A stretch of 64,000 bases of DNA from Pseudomonas sp. AOB-7 (GTDB lineage: Bacteria; Pseudomonadota; Gammaproteobacteria; Pseudomonadales; Pseudomonadaceae): contig NZ_RFFK01000004.1 in NCBI RefSeq assembly GCF_003696305.1, positions 372,001-436,000 of the forward strand, in the 5' to 3' direction. How positions within the stretch are numbered: the first letter of the stretch is position 1; each line of letters opens with the position of its first letter. This document shows positions 1-8,817 of the stretch, one piece after another. The notes below the pieces were generated by a model that worked only from the letters and a program-made list of their open reading frames with translations, ran no database searches and was not told the DNA's origin. Made by a program: the position numbers and the translations under genes.

Positions 1-308
1 AGCGACAGCGACAGCGGCGAGTCGGCCAGGCCCATCAGCAGCAGGCCGATGGCGTACAGCAGGCCGCCGACCACTATGGTGCGGCGTGCGCCGAAGCGGT
101 CGGCCAGCGCCCCGGTGAATGGCTGCGCCAGGCCCCAGATCAGGTTCTGCAGGGCGATGGCGAAGGCGAACACCTCGCGCCCCCAGCCGAACTCGGCGCT
201 CATCGGCGGCAGGAACAGGCCGAAGCCGTGGCGGGTGCCCAGCGACAGGGCCAGGATCAGCGACGCGCCCAGCAGCAGCCAGGTGGTCGAGCGCCATGCG
301 GTGGTCAT
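1..308 (-). CDS. MFS transporter, N-terminal part (cut by window edge)
   Basis: Only the first ~102 residues are visible; the gene runs off the left edge. The start MTTAWRSTTW is the ATG at 306-308. The sequence is strongly hydrophobic with alternating membrane segments, and it carries the motif-A loop of major facilitator proteins (GALADRFGARR, about residues 66-76) between the second and third helices. It would be an inner-membrane secondary transporter of unknown substrate. The MarR gene lies 65 bp upstream on the same strand, so the two are probably co-transcribed and the regulator may control this exporter. Family assignment is good; substrate cannot be read. Confidence 0.8.
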   Translation of the reverse strand, partial: MTTAWRSTTWLLLGASLILALSLGTRHGFGLFLPPMSAEFGWGREVFAFAIALQNLIWGLAQPFTGALADRFGARRTIVVGGLLYAIGLLLMGLADSPLSLS

Positions 309-372
309 TAGGGTGTCTCCCAGGGGCGGCCAGTCGCGGCCGTGAAGGCGATAAGTAAGAGCCGATACGCGA

Positions 373-777
373 TCAGGCCAGTTGTTCCAGCAGTTGCATC
401 AGCTCGGCGCGGCGCTCCTCGCCGAGGCGTGCGTTGAGTTCGTCCTGCACCTGTTGCCAGAGCGGCAGCGCCTGCTGCAGACGCTGCACACCGGCGGCGC
501 TGAGCAACACTTCGCGGCTGCGCTGATCGCGGCCTTCGCCGAGCTGCAGCAAGCCCTGCTCCTGCAGCACCCGCAGGTTGCGTCCCAGGGTGCTGCGATC
601 CAGGCCCATGGCCTCGGCCAGCGCGGAAATGCTCGGCTGCCCCAGCCGCTGCACATGGCGCAGCAGGGAAAACTGGGCGGCGCCGAGCCCGACCGCGGCG
701 AGCGCGTCGTCGTAACGTCGGGTGACCCCGCGGCTGGCGCGGCGCAATTGGGTGCAGAGGCAGGTGGTCGGCAACAT
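373..777 (-). CDS. MarR family transcriptional regulator
   Basis: A ~134-residue protein of the usual MarR size. A central winged helix is visible (SISALAEAMGLDRSTLGRNL as recognition region, then the wing GLLQLGEGRDQRSREVLLS). I prefer the ATG at 775-777 (MLPTTCLCTQLRRAS), because MarR proteins usually begin just before a C-x-x-LRRAS-like helix. An in-frame start at 838-840 would add an unrelated 21-residue extension. Neither start has a convincing ribosome binding site. Same strand as and upstream of the MFS gene, which it likely regulates. The ligand is unknown. Confidence 0.85.
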   Translation of the reverse strand: MLPTTCLCTQLRRASRGVTRRYDDALAAVGLGAAQFSLLRHVQRLGQPSISALAEAMGLDRSTLGRNLRVLQEQGLLQLGEGRDQRSREVLLSAAGVQRLQQALPLWQQVQDELNARLGEERRAELMQLLEQLA

Positions 778-862
778 GGGGTACAGGTATATACCCGCTT
801 CGCCCCGAGACACAGGCACAGTTGCCCGCTTTGTCGGCATAACAGTCCGCCAGGGGCTTCCG

Positions 863-1732
863 CTAGCGCCCGGCGGCGCGCTGCCGGTAATAGCGGCGAA
901 AATCCGCGGCGAATCGCGCGTAGACCTCCTCCGGCAGCCAACTCCGCTGCACCTGCAGCAGGTCCTGCGGCTGCGCCAGCAGCGCGATCACGGCGCGTTC
1001 CAGGCGCGCGGCCATGCGCGCGCCCCAGGCCGTGCGCGGGCAGTAGAAACCCACCGGCACCAGCGCATCGCCCTCCAGCAAGGGCACGCTGACCAGGCTG
1101 TCGCCGAGGCTGAAGCTGCGCGCCACCTCGGTGTAGACCATGGGGTACTCGAAGGCGTAGTCGATGCGCCGGTGGCTGACCATCAGCAGCAGGTCGTCGC
1201 CGGCGGTGCCGGCCGCCAGTTCGAGCAGGCGGCGAGCGTCCAGCGCCTGCTGCAGGGGTTCGCGAATGGCCGGCGGGTAGACCCGGCCGCGGGTCAGCGC
1301 GCCGCGCAGGTAGGGGTTGGCCAGCAGCCAGGCGAGGCTGACCCGGCCCTCGTCCAGGGCCAGCTGGGCATAGGTCTGGCGCCGCACCAGCACATGGATC
1401 GGTGGCGACTGCAGAAAAGCGACGAAGTGTCCCAGGCGGTCGCGCTCGGCGCTCTGCAACTGGCCGCTGATGCACAGCGGCTCGCCGGCCAGCAGGCGCT
1501 GCTCCAGGCGGGCGAACGGCAGCACCTCGTAGCGGATCTGCAACTCCGCCAGCTGCGCATCGAGCAGTTGCATGGCCTCGTAGAGCACGCCGTCGACCAA
1601 CTCGCCGTCGCGTACGTTGAATACCCCGGGCAGCGGCAGCACGCCCCAGGTCAGGGTTTCGCCGCGCACGCCGAGCGGCAGCAGGCACAGCAGCACGAGC
1701 ATCCAGCGCAGAAGAGGCATAAAGGCAGGCAA
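863..1732 (-). CDS. Periplasmic substrate-binding-like protein (SBP_bac_3 / TIGR02285-like)
   Basis: 289 residues with an N-terminal hydrophobic signal peptide (about residues 6-24, ending near GVRGE). The mature part resembles polar-amino-acid ABC-type binding proteins: an early ligand-lobe pattern (GVLYEAMQLLDAQL, LPFARLEQRLLAGEP) and a later DYAFEYPMVY segment. No ABC permease or ATPase gene is adjacent, so it may be an orphan binding protein or a sensory or accessory protein rather than a transporter part. Pseudomonads carry many such orphan proteins. The ligand is unknown. Confidence 0.65.
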   Translation of the reverse strand: MPAFMPLLRWMLVLLCLLPLGVRGETLTWGVLPLPGVFNVRDGELVDGVLYEAMQLLDAQLAELQIRYEVLPFARLEQRLLAGEPLCISGQLQSAERDRLGHFVAFLQSPPIHVLVRRQTYAQLALDEGRVSLAWLLANPYLRGALTRGRVYPPAIREPLQQALDARRLLELAAGTAGDDLLLMVSHRRIDYAFEYPMVYTEVARSFSLGDSLVSVPLLEGDALVPVGFYCPRTAWGARMAARLERAVIALLAQPQDLLQVQRSWLPEEVYARFAADFRRYYRQRAAGR

Positions 1733-1779
1733 TCTTTGTGGTTATGCCTGAAGCCTAGGTGATGCCGCGGGTTCTGCCT

Positions 1780-2514
1780 TCAGACCAGCAAGGCCAGCGC
1801 AAGGACAACGGCGCACTCGGCCAGCTCCACCAGGGCGCCGGCGGTATCGCCGGTGGTGCCGCCCAGGCGTTGGCACATCAGACGCCGCAAGCAGAAAAAC
1901 ACCAGCGCAGCGACCACCAGCGCCAGCCCGCCGGCCCAGCCGAACAGCAGGCAGATGGCCAGGCCGTGACCGGCCAGCAGCCAGGGCAGCTGGTGCCGCG
2001 GCAGCTGCTCGGCCAGCGCCTGGCCCAGGCCGCCGGCGCGCACGTAAGGCGTGGTCCACAGCAGCAACGGCAGCAGGCCGCGCGCCAGCCAGGGCAGCAG
2101 CACCAGCAGCAGGCCCTGCCCGGCCTGCAACAGGCTGACCAGGGCGGCGAACTTGAGCAGCAACAGCAGTACCAGCACCGTCACCGCCATCGGCCCGCTG
2201 CGCGGGTCCTTCATGATCGCCAGGGTCCGCTCGCGGTCGCCGAAGCCGCCGACCCAGGCGTCGGCGCTGTCGGCCAGGCCGTCCAGGTGCAGGCCGCCGC
2301 TCAAGCCCACCCACAGCGCCAGGATGATCGCCGCCTGCAGCAATGCCGGGGCCGCGCCCAGCAGCAAGTGAGCCCCCCACAGCAGCAGGCCGAGCAGCAG
2401 GCCCACGGCCGGATACCAGAGCAGCGAACGGCCGAGCTGCTCGGGCGTCGGCATGCCCGGCAGGCGAACCGGCAGGCGGGTGAGAAACTGCAGGGCGATC
2501 AGCGCCGGGCTCAT
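1780..2514 (-). CDS. cobS: Adenosylcobinamide-GDP ribazoletransferase (cobalamin synthase)
   Basis: Last gene of the cobalamin operon (cobV in older Pseudomonas naming). It joins adenosylcobinamide-GDP to alpha-ribazole or its phosphate, giving adenosylcobalamin or its phosphate, in the inner membrane. 244 residues, normal for the family. The diagnostic acidic motif GGLHLDGLADSADAW is present near residues 74-88, followed by several hydrophobic helices. The start ATG (2512-2514) overlaps the stop of the phosphatase gene by 4 bases, so translation is probably coupled. Confidence 0.95.
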   Translation of the reverse strand: MSPALIALQFLTRLPVRLPGMPTPEQLGRSLLWYPAVGLLLGLLLWGAHLLLGAAPALLQAAIILALWVGLSGGLHLDGLADSADAWVGGFGDRERTLAIMKDPRSGPMAVTVLVLLLLLKFAALVSLLQAGQGLLLVLLPWLARGLLPLLLWTTPYVRAGGLGQALAEQLPRHQLPWLLAGHGLAICLLFGWAGGLALVVAALVFFCLRRLMCQRLGGTTGDTAGALVELAECAVVLALALLV

Positions 2515-3086
2515 GCCTGCTCCGTCAGGGCGCCCTGCCCGTCCAGCTGCAGGCGCACGCGCTGGGCGTAACCGACATTGACCTGCAGCAGCTCGTGGCG
2601 CGGCAGGCCGCGGGCGCGCGCCAGCAACAGACGCATCACCCCGCCATGGGTGATCAGCAGCAGGCGCCGGCCGCGGTGCGCGTCGTACAGCCGCTGCAGG
2701 GCGGCGAGGATGCGCGCCTCGAAGCGCAGCAGCGGCTCGCCGCCCGGCGGGGTGAAGGCATAGGGATCGGCCCAGAAGCGGCCGAGGGCCTCGGCATCGG
2801 TCTGCATCAGTTCGGCGGCGCTGCGCCCCTCCCAGGCGCCGAAGTGCAGCTCCTGCAGAGCGGCGTCGAAGGCCAATGGCAGCTCATGCTGCGCCGCCAG
2901 TTCCTCGGCGAAACGTGCGCAGCGCTGCAGCGGCGAGCTGACCAGCGCGTCCCAGGGCCCGGCGCCGGCCACGGCGGCGCGCAGCTGCGCCCAGCCGGCG
3001 GCGGTCAGGGCATCGTCGAGGCTGCCGCGCAGGCCGCCGCCCTGCTCGGTTTCGCCGTGGCGCAGCAATTCCAGGCGCAGGTTCAT
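2511..3086 (-). CDS. cobC: Histidine phosphatase, CobC-type (alpha-ribazole phosphatase)
   Basis: 191 residues of the phosphoglycerate-mutase-like fold. The N-terminal phosphohistidine motif [11 protein letters not shown] (residues 6-16) and the second catalytic histidine in [13 protein letters not shown] are both present. In the cobalamin operon its expected role is to remove phosphate from alpha-ribazole-5'-phosphate or adenosylcobalamin phosphate. The ATG at 3084-3086 overlaps the cobT stop by 4 bases; an upstream in-frame extension is cobT shadow. The gene symbol follows enteric usage; in Pseudomonas cobC has also been used for the aminotransferase-like gene further upstream. Confidence 0.88.
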   Translation of the reverse strand: MNLRLELLRHGETEQGGGLRGSLDDALTAAGWAQLRAAVAGAGPWDALVSSPLQRCARFAEELAAQHELPLAFDAALQELHFGAWEGRSAAELMQTDAEALGRFWADPYAFTPPGGEPLLRFEARILAALQRLYDAHRGRRLLLITHGGVMRLLLARARGLPRHELLQVNVGYAQRVRLQLDGQGALTEQA

Positions 3087-4138
3087 GCCGGACGCTCCGC
3101 CACCGCCGCCTCGGCGAAAGTCGCCATCTGCCCGTGCAGCGTGCAGGCCAGGCGCAGCAGCGGCACGGCCAGCGCCGCGCCGCTGCCCTCGCCGAGGCGC
3201 AGGCCCAGCTCCAGCAGCGGCTCGGCGTCCAGCGCCTGCAGCACCCGGGCATGCCCGGGCTCGGCGCCGCGGTGGGCGAACAGCAGCCAATCGCGGCAGC
3301 CGGGCTTCAGGCGCACCGCCAGCAACGCGGCGACGCTGCAGATGAAGCCGTCCACCAGCACCGCCACGCCCTGCTGCGCCGCCGCCAGGTAGGCGCCGAC
3401 CAGCGCGGCGATCTCGAAGCCGCCCAGGTGCACCAGCGCCTGCAAGGGCCCTGCGAGCTGCGGTCGGTGCAGGGCCAGCGCTGCCTCAATCACCCGTACC
3501 TTGTGCGCCACTCCGGCGGCGTCCAGCCCGGTGCCGGGGCCGGCCAGCTCGGCCGGCGGGCAATCGAGCAGCCAGCAGGCCAGCGCGGCGGCGGCGGTGG
3601 TGTTGCCGATGCCCATTTCGCCGCCGATAAACAGCTCGCAGCCCACCGCGCGGGCGCGCAGCAGGCTATCGCAGCCGGCCTGCAGGCAGATCAGCGCCTG
3701 GGCATTGGTCATCGCCGGTTCGCGGGCGAGATTGCGCGTGCCGGCGCCGACATACAGATGACGCACACCTGGCAGAGTCTCCAGCGGCACGGCGGTGCCC
3801 AGGTCGATCACCTCCAGCGCGGCGTCCAGTTCGCCGGCCAGCACGCTGATGGCTGCGCCGCCGTGGACGAAGTTGCTCAGCATCTGCCCGGTCACCGCCT
3901 GCGGGTAGGCCGACACGCCCTCGGCCACCACGCCGTGATCGCCGGCGAAGATGGCGATCCACAGCCTGTCCAGCCTCGGTCGCTCGCTGCCCTGCAGCGC
4001 CGCCAGCTGGATCGCCAGGGCTTCCAGGCGACCGAGCGAGCCGGCCGGTTTGGTCAGCTGTTGCTGGCGCGCCTCGGCCTTGGCCCGCGCCACGTGATCG
4101 AGCGGCTGGCAGGGGCCCTGCCACCAGTGCAGGCTCAT
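3083..4138 (-). CDS. cobT: Nicotinate-nucleotide-dimethylbenzimidazole phosphoribosyltransferase
   Basis: 351 residues (cobU in older Pseudomonas naming). It makes alpha-ribazole-5'-phosphate from dimethylbenzimidazole and nicotinate mononucleotide. Family hallmarks are visible: [10 protein letters not shown] near the N terminus, [31 protein letters not shown], and near the C terminus the [10 protein letters not shown] segment. The start ATG at 4136-4138 (MSLHWWQGP) overlaps the cobU stop by 4 bases. Acting after BluB, it supplies the lower-ligand branch encoded in the same operon. Confidence 0.95.
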   Translation of the reverse strand: MSLHWWQGPCQPLDHVARAKAEARQQQLTKPAGSLGRLEALAIQLAALQGSERPRLDRLWIAIFAGDHGVVAEGVSAYPQAVTGQMLSNFVHGGAAISVLAGELDAALEVIDLGTAVPLETLPGVRHLYVGAGTRNLAREPAMTNAQALICLQAGCDSLLRARAVGCELFIGGEMGIGNTTAAAALACWLLDCPPAELAGPGTGLDAAGVAHKVRVIEAALALHRPQLAGPLQALVHLGGFEIAALVGAYLAAAQQGVAVLVDGFICSVAALLAVRLKPGCRDWLLFAHRGAEPGHARVLQALDAEPLLELGLRLGEGSGAALAVPLLRLACTLHGQMATFAEAAVAERPA

Positions 4139-4656
4139 AGCGCCTCTCCCTTGAGGATCATCGGTAACCCGGCGACGCAGAACTGCACGCGCCGGCTGCG
4201 TTCGGCCAGGGCCTGGTGCAGCCAGCCGGCCTCGTCGACATAACGGCGGGTCAGCTCGCCCATGGGCACCACGCCCAGGCCGGTCTCGTTGCTGACCAGC
4301 AGGATGCGCCCGGGCAGCTCGCCCAGGGTGTCGAGCAGCGCGTCGCGCTCGGCGGCCAGGCGCGCCTCGTCGTCCAACAGCAGCAGGTTGGTCAGCCACA
4401 GGGTCAGGCAGTCCACCAGCAGGCAGCGCTCCTCGCGCGCCTGCTCACGCAGCACACGGGCCAGCGCCACGGGTTCCTCCACCAGCGCCCAATGCGCCGG
4501 ACGGCGCGCGCGGTGCTGGGCAACGCGCGCACTCATCTCGCCGTCCAGCGCCTGGCTGGTGGCGATATACACCACCTCCAGGCCGGACTCGGCCGCCAGC
4601 TTCTCCGCCAGCCGGCTCTTGCCGGAACGGGCACCACCGAGGATCAGTTCAAGCAT
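4135..4656 (-). CDS. cobU: Bifunctional adenosylcobinamide kinase / guanylyltransferase
   Basis: 173 residues (cobP in Pseudomonas naming). It phosphorylates adenosylcobinamide and then transfers GMP from GTP, producing the AdoCbi-GDP used by CobS. The N-terminal P-loop GGARSGKS follows MLELIL directly. [14 protein letters not shown] and [13 protein letters not shown] are also typical. I choose the ATG at 4654-4656, which has GGAG five bases upstream; an in-frame GTG two codons earlier is possible. It is separated from cobQ by a palindromic repeat, the only sizeable gap within this operon. Confidence 0.93.
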   Translation of the reverse strand: MLELILGGARSGKSRLAEKLAAESGLEVVYIATSQALDGEMSARVAQHRARRPAHWALVEEPVALARVLREQAREERCLLVDCLTLWLTNLLLLDDEARLAAERDALLDTLGELPGRILLVSNETGLGVVPMGELTRRYVDEAGWLHQALAERSRRVQFCVAGLPMILKGEAL

Positions 4657-4702
4657 GTCCACTCCGTTGGGTGCGCCGTGCGCACCGTTGGCAGATCAAA
4701 TA

Positions 4703-4790
4703 CGTAGGGTGGATCGCGCTTTACCGATCCACCATTGGCAGGTGTCCAGCGATCACAGCGGTGGACGAACAAAGCGTCGTCCACCCTACG
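4703..4790. repeat. Double-hairpin palindromic repeat between cobQ and cobU
   Basis: An 88-bp element bounded by an 11-bp perfect inverted repeat (CGTAGGGTGGA at 4703-4713 and its complement at 4780-4790). Inside are two smaller hairpins: GGTGGATCG pairing with CGATCCACC, and GTGGACGA pairing with TCGTCCAC. The right end overlaps the 3' end of cobQ and supplies its TAG stop codon. Elements beginning GTAGGGTGGA are, from memory, common dispersed repeats in Pseudomonas-like genomes. It could also act as an RNA processing or termination structure inside the operon. Confidence 0.7.
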
Positions 4791-6243
4791 CCAGGCCACA
4801 GAGCGCCTTGAGTTGATCGGTATCCAGATGCGCCTCCACCAGATCGGCCAGGCGCTCGATATCGCGCTCGCGCAGGGCCTGGTAGTCCACCGCCTGCACC
4901 TCGCGCAGCCCGGCCCAGCGCAGCAGCGCGCCGCAGGCTTCAGGGCGCTCGAACAGGCCATGCAGGTAGGTGCCGAGCACCTGACCGTCGCCGCTCAGGC
5001 CGCCGTCGCGACGGCCATCGTCCAGGCTCACCGCGCCATTGAGGCCGGCGCCGGTGCTGACCCCGGCATGAATCTCGTAGCCGCTGACCTCGGCCTGCTC
5101 CAGGCACAGGCGGCCGCGCACGTTGCGCAATTGTTTCTCCGGCTCCAGCCGCGTTTCGAAATCGAGCAGACCGAGGCCCTCGCTGCTGCCGGCGGCGCCT
5201 TCCAGGCCGTGCGGGTCGTGGATGTGCCGGCCGAGCATCTGCAGGCCGCCGCAGATGCCCAGCAGCTTGCCGCCGTAGCGCAGATGACGGGCGATGGCGG
5301 CGTCCCAGCCCTGCTCGCGCAGCCGCGCCAGATCGGCGCGCACGCTCTTGGAACCGGGCAGGACGATCAGGTCGGCCGGCGGCATCGCCTGACCAGGGCC
5401 GACGAAACTCAGCTGCACCTGCGGGTGCAGGCGCAGCGGGTCGAAGTCGGTGTGGTTGCTGATGCGCGGCAGCACCGGCACCACCACCCGCAACGCGTCC
5501 TCGGCCTTGGCCTGCTGGCGGGTGTCGACGGCGTCCTCCGCCTCCAGGTGGAAATCCATCAGGTAGGGCAGCACGCCGAGCACCGGCTTGCCGGTGCGCT
5601 GCTCCAGCCAATCCAGCCCCGGTTGCAGCAGGGCGATGTCGCCGCGAAAACGGTTGATCACGAAGCCCTGGATGCGCGCCTGCTCGGACGGGCTGAGCAG
5701 CGCCAGGGTGCCGACCAGGTGGGCGAACACCCCACCCTTGTCGATATCGGCGATAAGGATCACCGGGCAGTCCACCGCCTCGGCGAAGCCCATGTTGGCG
5801 ATATCGCCGGCGCGCAGGTTGATCTCCGCCGGCGAGCCGGCGCCCTCCACCAGCACCAGCGGGTACTGCCGGCGCAGACGCTCGTGGGACTGGAGCACCG
5901 CAGCCATGGCCACCTGCTTGTAGCCGTGATAGGCCAGCGCCTGCATATTGCCCACCGCGCGGCCGTGGATGATCACCTGGGCGCCGGTGTCGCTGTTGGG
6001 CTTGAGCAGCACCGGGTTCATGTCGGTGTGAGGTTCGAGGCCGGCGGCCTGGGCCTGCACCGCCTGGGCGCGGCCGATCTCGCCGCCGTCGGCCGTCACT
6101 GCCGAATTGAGCGCCATGTTCTGCGGCTTGAACGGCGCCACCGCCACGCCCTGGCGCCGCGCCCAGCGGCACAGGGCGGTCACCAGGGTGCTCTTGCCGG
6201 CGTCGGAGGTGGTGCCCTGCACCATCAGAGTGGCGCCGATCAT
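4786..6243 (-). CDS. cobQ: Cobyric acid synthase (glutamine-hydrolysing)
   Basis: 485 residues. It amidates four side chains of adenosylcobyrinic a,c-diamide using ATP and glutamine. The N-terminal dethiobiotin-synthetase-like ATPase begins with [20 protein letters not shown]. The C-terminal class I glutaminase domain has the nucleophile region [22 protein letters not shown] and the YEIHAG and [10 protein letters not shown] segments. The ATG at 6241-6243 ([10 protein letters not shown]) overlaps the stop of the next upstream gene by 4 bases. The stop codon lies inside the terminal inverted repeat of the 4703-4790 element, so the native C terminus may have been altered by one or two residues. 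Confidence 0.95.
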   Translation of the reverse strand: MIGATLMVQGTTSDAGKSTLVTALCRWARRQGVAVAPFKPQNMALNSAVTADGGEIGRAQAVQAQAAGLEPHTDMNPVLLKPNSDTGAQVIIHGRAVGNMQALAYHGYKQVAMAAVLQSHERLRRQYPLVLVEGAGSPAEINLRAGDIANMGFAEAVDCPVILIADIDKGGVFAHLVGTLALLSPSEQARIQGFVINRFRGDIALLQPGLDWLEQRTGKPVLGVLPYLMDFHLEAEDAVDTRQQAKAEDALRVVVPVLPRISNHTDFDPLRLHPQVQLSFVGPGQAMPPADLIVLPGSKSVRADLARLREQGWDAAIARHLRYGGKLLGICGGLQMLGRHIHDPHGLEGAAGSSEGLGLLDFETRLEPEKQLRNVRGRLCLEQAEVSGYEIHAGVSTGAGLNGAVSLDDGRRDGGLSGDGQVLGTYLHGLFERPEACGALLRWAGLREVQAVDYQALRERDIERLADLVEAHLDTDQLKALCGLA

Positions 6244-7235
6244 TGCCCCAGCTCCTCGGCGCACTCGCGCAGGGCCTGCTGCAGGCGCTGCCAGCCCGCC
6301 TCGTGCGGCGGCAAGCCGAAGCGCAGGCTATCGAGAAAGGGAAACAGCCGCACCAGGATGCCGCGCCGCGCCAGCGCCACGTGCCAGTCGCCGGCCCGCG
6401 GCGGGCAGCAGAACTGGAACAGCGCGCAGCCGCCGGTGGGTGGCAGGCCGCAGTCGCGCAGCAGCGCGGCCAGACGCTCGCCGTCGGCCTGCAGGCGCTG
6501 GCGTTGACGCGCCTGGCCGGCGCCGTCGGCCAGCAGCTGGCGCGCCAGCTGCCGCGCCGGGCCGCTCACCGCCCAGGGCCCGAGCAGCTCGGCCAATTCG
6601 TCGAGCAGCTCCTGCTCGGCGAGGACGAAGCCCAGGCGCAGGCCGGCCAGGCCGAAGAACTTGCCGAACGAACGCAGCAGGATCATTCCCGGCTGCGCGC
6701 CGTGAGCGGCCAGGCTGTGCTCGGGGGTGCAATCCATGAAGGCCTCGTCGACCAGCAGCCAACCGCCGCGCTCGGCCAGTTGCGCGTGCCAGGCGAGCAG
6801 GCGCGGCGTCTCGATGCGCCGGCCGGTGGGATTGTTCGGGTTGACCAGCAGCAGCACGTCGAGGCGCGGCAGGGCGCGGTCGATGGCGCCCTCGCTGAGC
6901 TGCATCACCCGGTGCCCCTCGCGGCGCCAGGCGGCCGCGTGTTCGGCGTAGGTCGGCGAGAGGATGCCCACCGTGCAGCCCTTGCGCAGGCGCGGCAAGG
7001 CCTGGATCGCCGCCTGCGAGCCGGCCACCGGCAGCAGGCTGGCCGCGCCGTAGTAGTCGCGGGCGACGGCTTCCAGGCCATCGTCCGGCTCCGGCAGGCG
7101 GGCCCAGGCCTCGGCCGCAATCGCCGGCAGCGGCCAGCCATAGGGGGCGATGCCGGTGGACAGGTCCAGCCAGTCCTCCCGGGCGATGCCGTATTGCTGC
7201 GCCGCCGCGCGCAGGCGGCCTCCATGCTCAAGCAC
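6240..7235 (-). CDS. cobD: Threonine-phosphate decarboxylase (PLP-dependent)
   Basis: 331 residues, aspartate-aminotransferase fold type I (called cobC in Pseudomonas). It is expected to make (R)-1-amino-2-propanol phosphate, the nucleotide-loop linker. Visible landmarks are NPNNPTGR (about residue 133), [10 protein letters not shown], and the PLP lysine in [15 protein letters not shown] (about residue 189). The start ATG at 7233-7235 overlaps the cbiB 3' end by 8 bases. Substrate is inferred from operon context; histidinol-phosphate aminotransferase is the nearest look-alike. Confidence 0.92.
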   Translation of the reverse strand: MLEHGGRLRAAAQQYGIAREDWLDLSTGIAPYGWPLPAIAAEAWARLPEPDDGLEAVARDYYGAASLLPVAGSQAAIQALPRLRKGCTVGILSPTYAEHAAAWRREGHRVMQLSEGAIDRALPRLDVLLLVNPNNPTGRRIETPRLLAWHAQLAERGGWLLVDEAFMDCTPEHSLAAHGAQPGMILLRSFGKFFGLAGLRLGFVLAEQELLDELAELLGPWAVSGPARQLARQLLADGAGQARQRQRLQADGERLAALLRDCGLPPTGGCALFQFCCPPRAGDWHVALARRGILVRLFPFLDSLRFGLPPHEAGWQRLQQALRECAEELGQ

Positions 7236-8136
7236 CCAGTACCTCCCAGAGTCCCAGCAGCGCCAGCCACAGCAGCACGCCGCCCCACACCAGATTCAAC
7301 GCCCGTTCGATATCGCGCGCCCGCGGCGGCGGCCCCTCGCCCAGTTGCGGGCGCACATGCAGCTCGCCGTGATACTCGGCCGCACCGCCCAGGCTCACCC
7401 CCAGGCTGCCGGCGCCGGCGGCCATCACCGGGCCGGCGTTGGGGCTGTCCCATTGCGGCGCCTGGCGGCGCCAGCAGCGCAGCGCCAGGGCGCTGTGGCC
7501 GAGCAGCGCGTAGGTCAGCGCCACCAGACGCGCGGGGAGGTAATTGAGTACATCGTCGATCTTCGCCGCGGCCCAGCCGAAGCGTTCGAAGCGCTCGTTG
7601 CGATAACCCCACATGGCGTCCAGGGTATTGCTCAGGCGGTACAGCACCACGCCCGGCGCGCCGGCGACGACGAACCAGAACAGCGCGGCGAACACCGCAT
7701 CCGAACCATTTTCCAGCACCGACTCGGTGCCGGCGCGGGCCACGCCGCCGGCGTCGAGCGCGGCGGTGTTGCGGCTGACCATCCAGCCGACGCGTTCGCG
7801 CGCCAGCGCCAGATCGCCCAGGCGCAGCGCCTGCGCCACCGGCCGCGCGTGCTCGCCGAGGCTACGCAGACCGAGGGCGAAGTACAGCGCAGCGATCTCC
7901 ACCGCCCAGCCGAAGGCCGAGACCTGGGCCAGCAGCCAGGTCAGCAGGGTCAGCGGCAGCACCGCCAGGCACCAGGCGCTCACCCCATGGCTGCGCCAGC
8001 CGCCGCCGGCGGGGTTGAAGCGCTGCTCCAAACGATTCGCCAGGCGCCCGAAGGCCACCAGCGGGTGGCCCTGCTTCGGCTCGCCGAGCGCGGCGTCCAG
8101 CGCCACCCCGGCCAGGGTGCTGAGCGCCAGGCTCAT
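7228..8136 (-). CDS. cbiB: Adenosylcobinamide-phosphate synthase
   Basis: 302 residues (cobD in Pseudomonas naming). An integral membrane protein that attaches the aminopropanol phosphate arm to cobyric acid. It shows the family opening [20 protein letters not shown], the conserved [20 protein letters not shown] region, and [19 protein letters not shown] use the ATG at 8134-8136 preceded by GGGCGG; an in-frame GTG two codons upstream is an alternative. It follows bluB after a 27-bp gap. Confidence 0.94.
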   Translation of the reverse strand: MSLALSTLAGVALDAALGEPKQGHPLVAFGRLANRLEQRFNPAGGGWRSHGVSAWCLAVLPLTLLTWLLAQVSAFGWAVEIAALYFALGLRSLGEHARPVAQALRLGDLALARERVGWMVSRNTAALDAGGVARAGTESVLENGSDAVFAALFWFVVAGAPGVVLYRLSNTLDAMWGYRNERFERFGWAAAKIDDVLNYLPARLVALTYALLGHSALALRCWRRQAPQWDSPNAGPVMAAGAGSLGVSLGGAAEYHGELHVRPQLGEGPPPRARDIERALNLVWGGVLLWLALLGLWEVLGA

Positions 8137-8163
8137 CGCCACCGCCCGTTGCCAGTGGATAGG

Positions 8164-8817
8164 TCAGTCAACGCGTTCTCCCCATCGATTCTCGAACAGC
8201 AGCTCGGCGAGCGGCCGCGGCCTGGCCCAGCCCTCTTCCACCAGCATCGGCTGGTCATAGAAGGCCGCGACCGGCCCCAGGCAGAGCAGCGCCACCGGCT
8301 TGCTGCCGGCCGGCATGCCCAGCAGCGCGGCCAACGCCTCGGGCTCGAACAGCGACACCCAGCCCAGGCCCAGGCCCTCGGCGCGGGCGGCCAGCCAGAG
8401 ATTCTGAATGGCGCAGGCCACCGACGCCATATCCATTTCCGGCAGGGTGCGGCGGCCGAAGACATGCTTTTGGCGCCCGTCCATCAGCGCCACCGCCAGC
8501 AGCTCGGCGCACTCGCGAATGCCCTCGACCTTGAGCCGCATGAATTCATCGGAGCGTTCGCCCAGCGCCTCGGCGGTGCGCACCCGCTCGGCCTCCACCA
8601 GCGCGTAGGCGGCTTCGCGCAATTGCGGGTCGCTGATACGCAGAAAGCGCCAGGGCTGCATCAGGCCGACGCTGGGTGCGCGGTGCGCCGCCTCCAGCAG
8701 GCGTGCCAGCACCTCGGCCGGCACCTCGCCGCCGCTGAAATGACGCATGTCGCGGCGCTCGGCGATGGCGCGATAGACCGCGGCGCGCTCAGCGGCGCTG
8801 AAGGCCTGCTCGCTCAT
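8164..8817 (-). CDS. bluB: 5,6-dimethylbenzimidazole synthase
   Basis: 217 residues, flavin-destructase branch of the nitroreductase fold. It converts reduced FMN and oxygen into dimethylbenzimidazole, the lower cobalamin ligand. The N-terminal RRDMRHFSGGEVP and APSVGLMQPWRFLRI segments and the later EGLGLGWVSLFEPEALAALL are characteristic of BluB. Its presence implies aerobic lower-ligand synthesis. The ATG at 8815-8817 overlaps the cobB stop by 4 bases. Confidence 0.93.
   Translation of the reverse strand: MSEQAFSAAERAAVYRAIAERRDMRHFSGGEVPAEVLARLLEAAHRAPSVGLMQPWRFLRISDPQLREAAYALVEAERVRTAEALGERSDEFMRLKVEGIRECAELLAVALMDGRQKHVFGRRTLPEMDMASVACAIQNLWLAARAEGLGLGWVSLFEPEALAALLGMPAGSKPVALLCLGPVAAFYDQPMLVEEGWARPRPLAELLFENRWGERVD

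Noticed and set aside
399..1688. 429-residue minus-strand open frame across the MarR and binding-protein genes
   Set aside because: Arg/Ala/Pro-rich out-of-frame translation of two well-supported genes.
4735..6507. 590-residue plus-strand open frame opposite cobQ
   Set aside because: It is the Gln/His/Ala-rich shadow typical of antisense frames in high-GC genes; the minus-strand CobQ has clear motifs and operon context.
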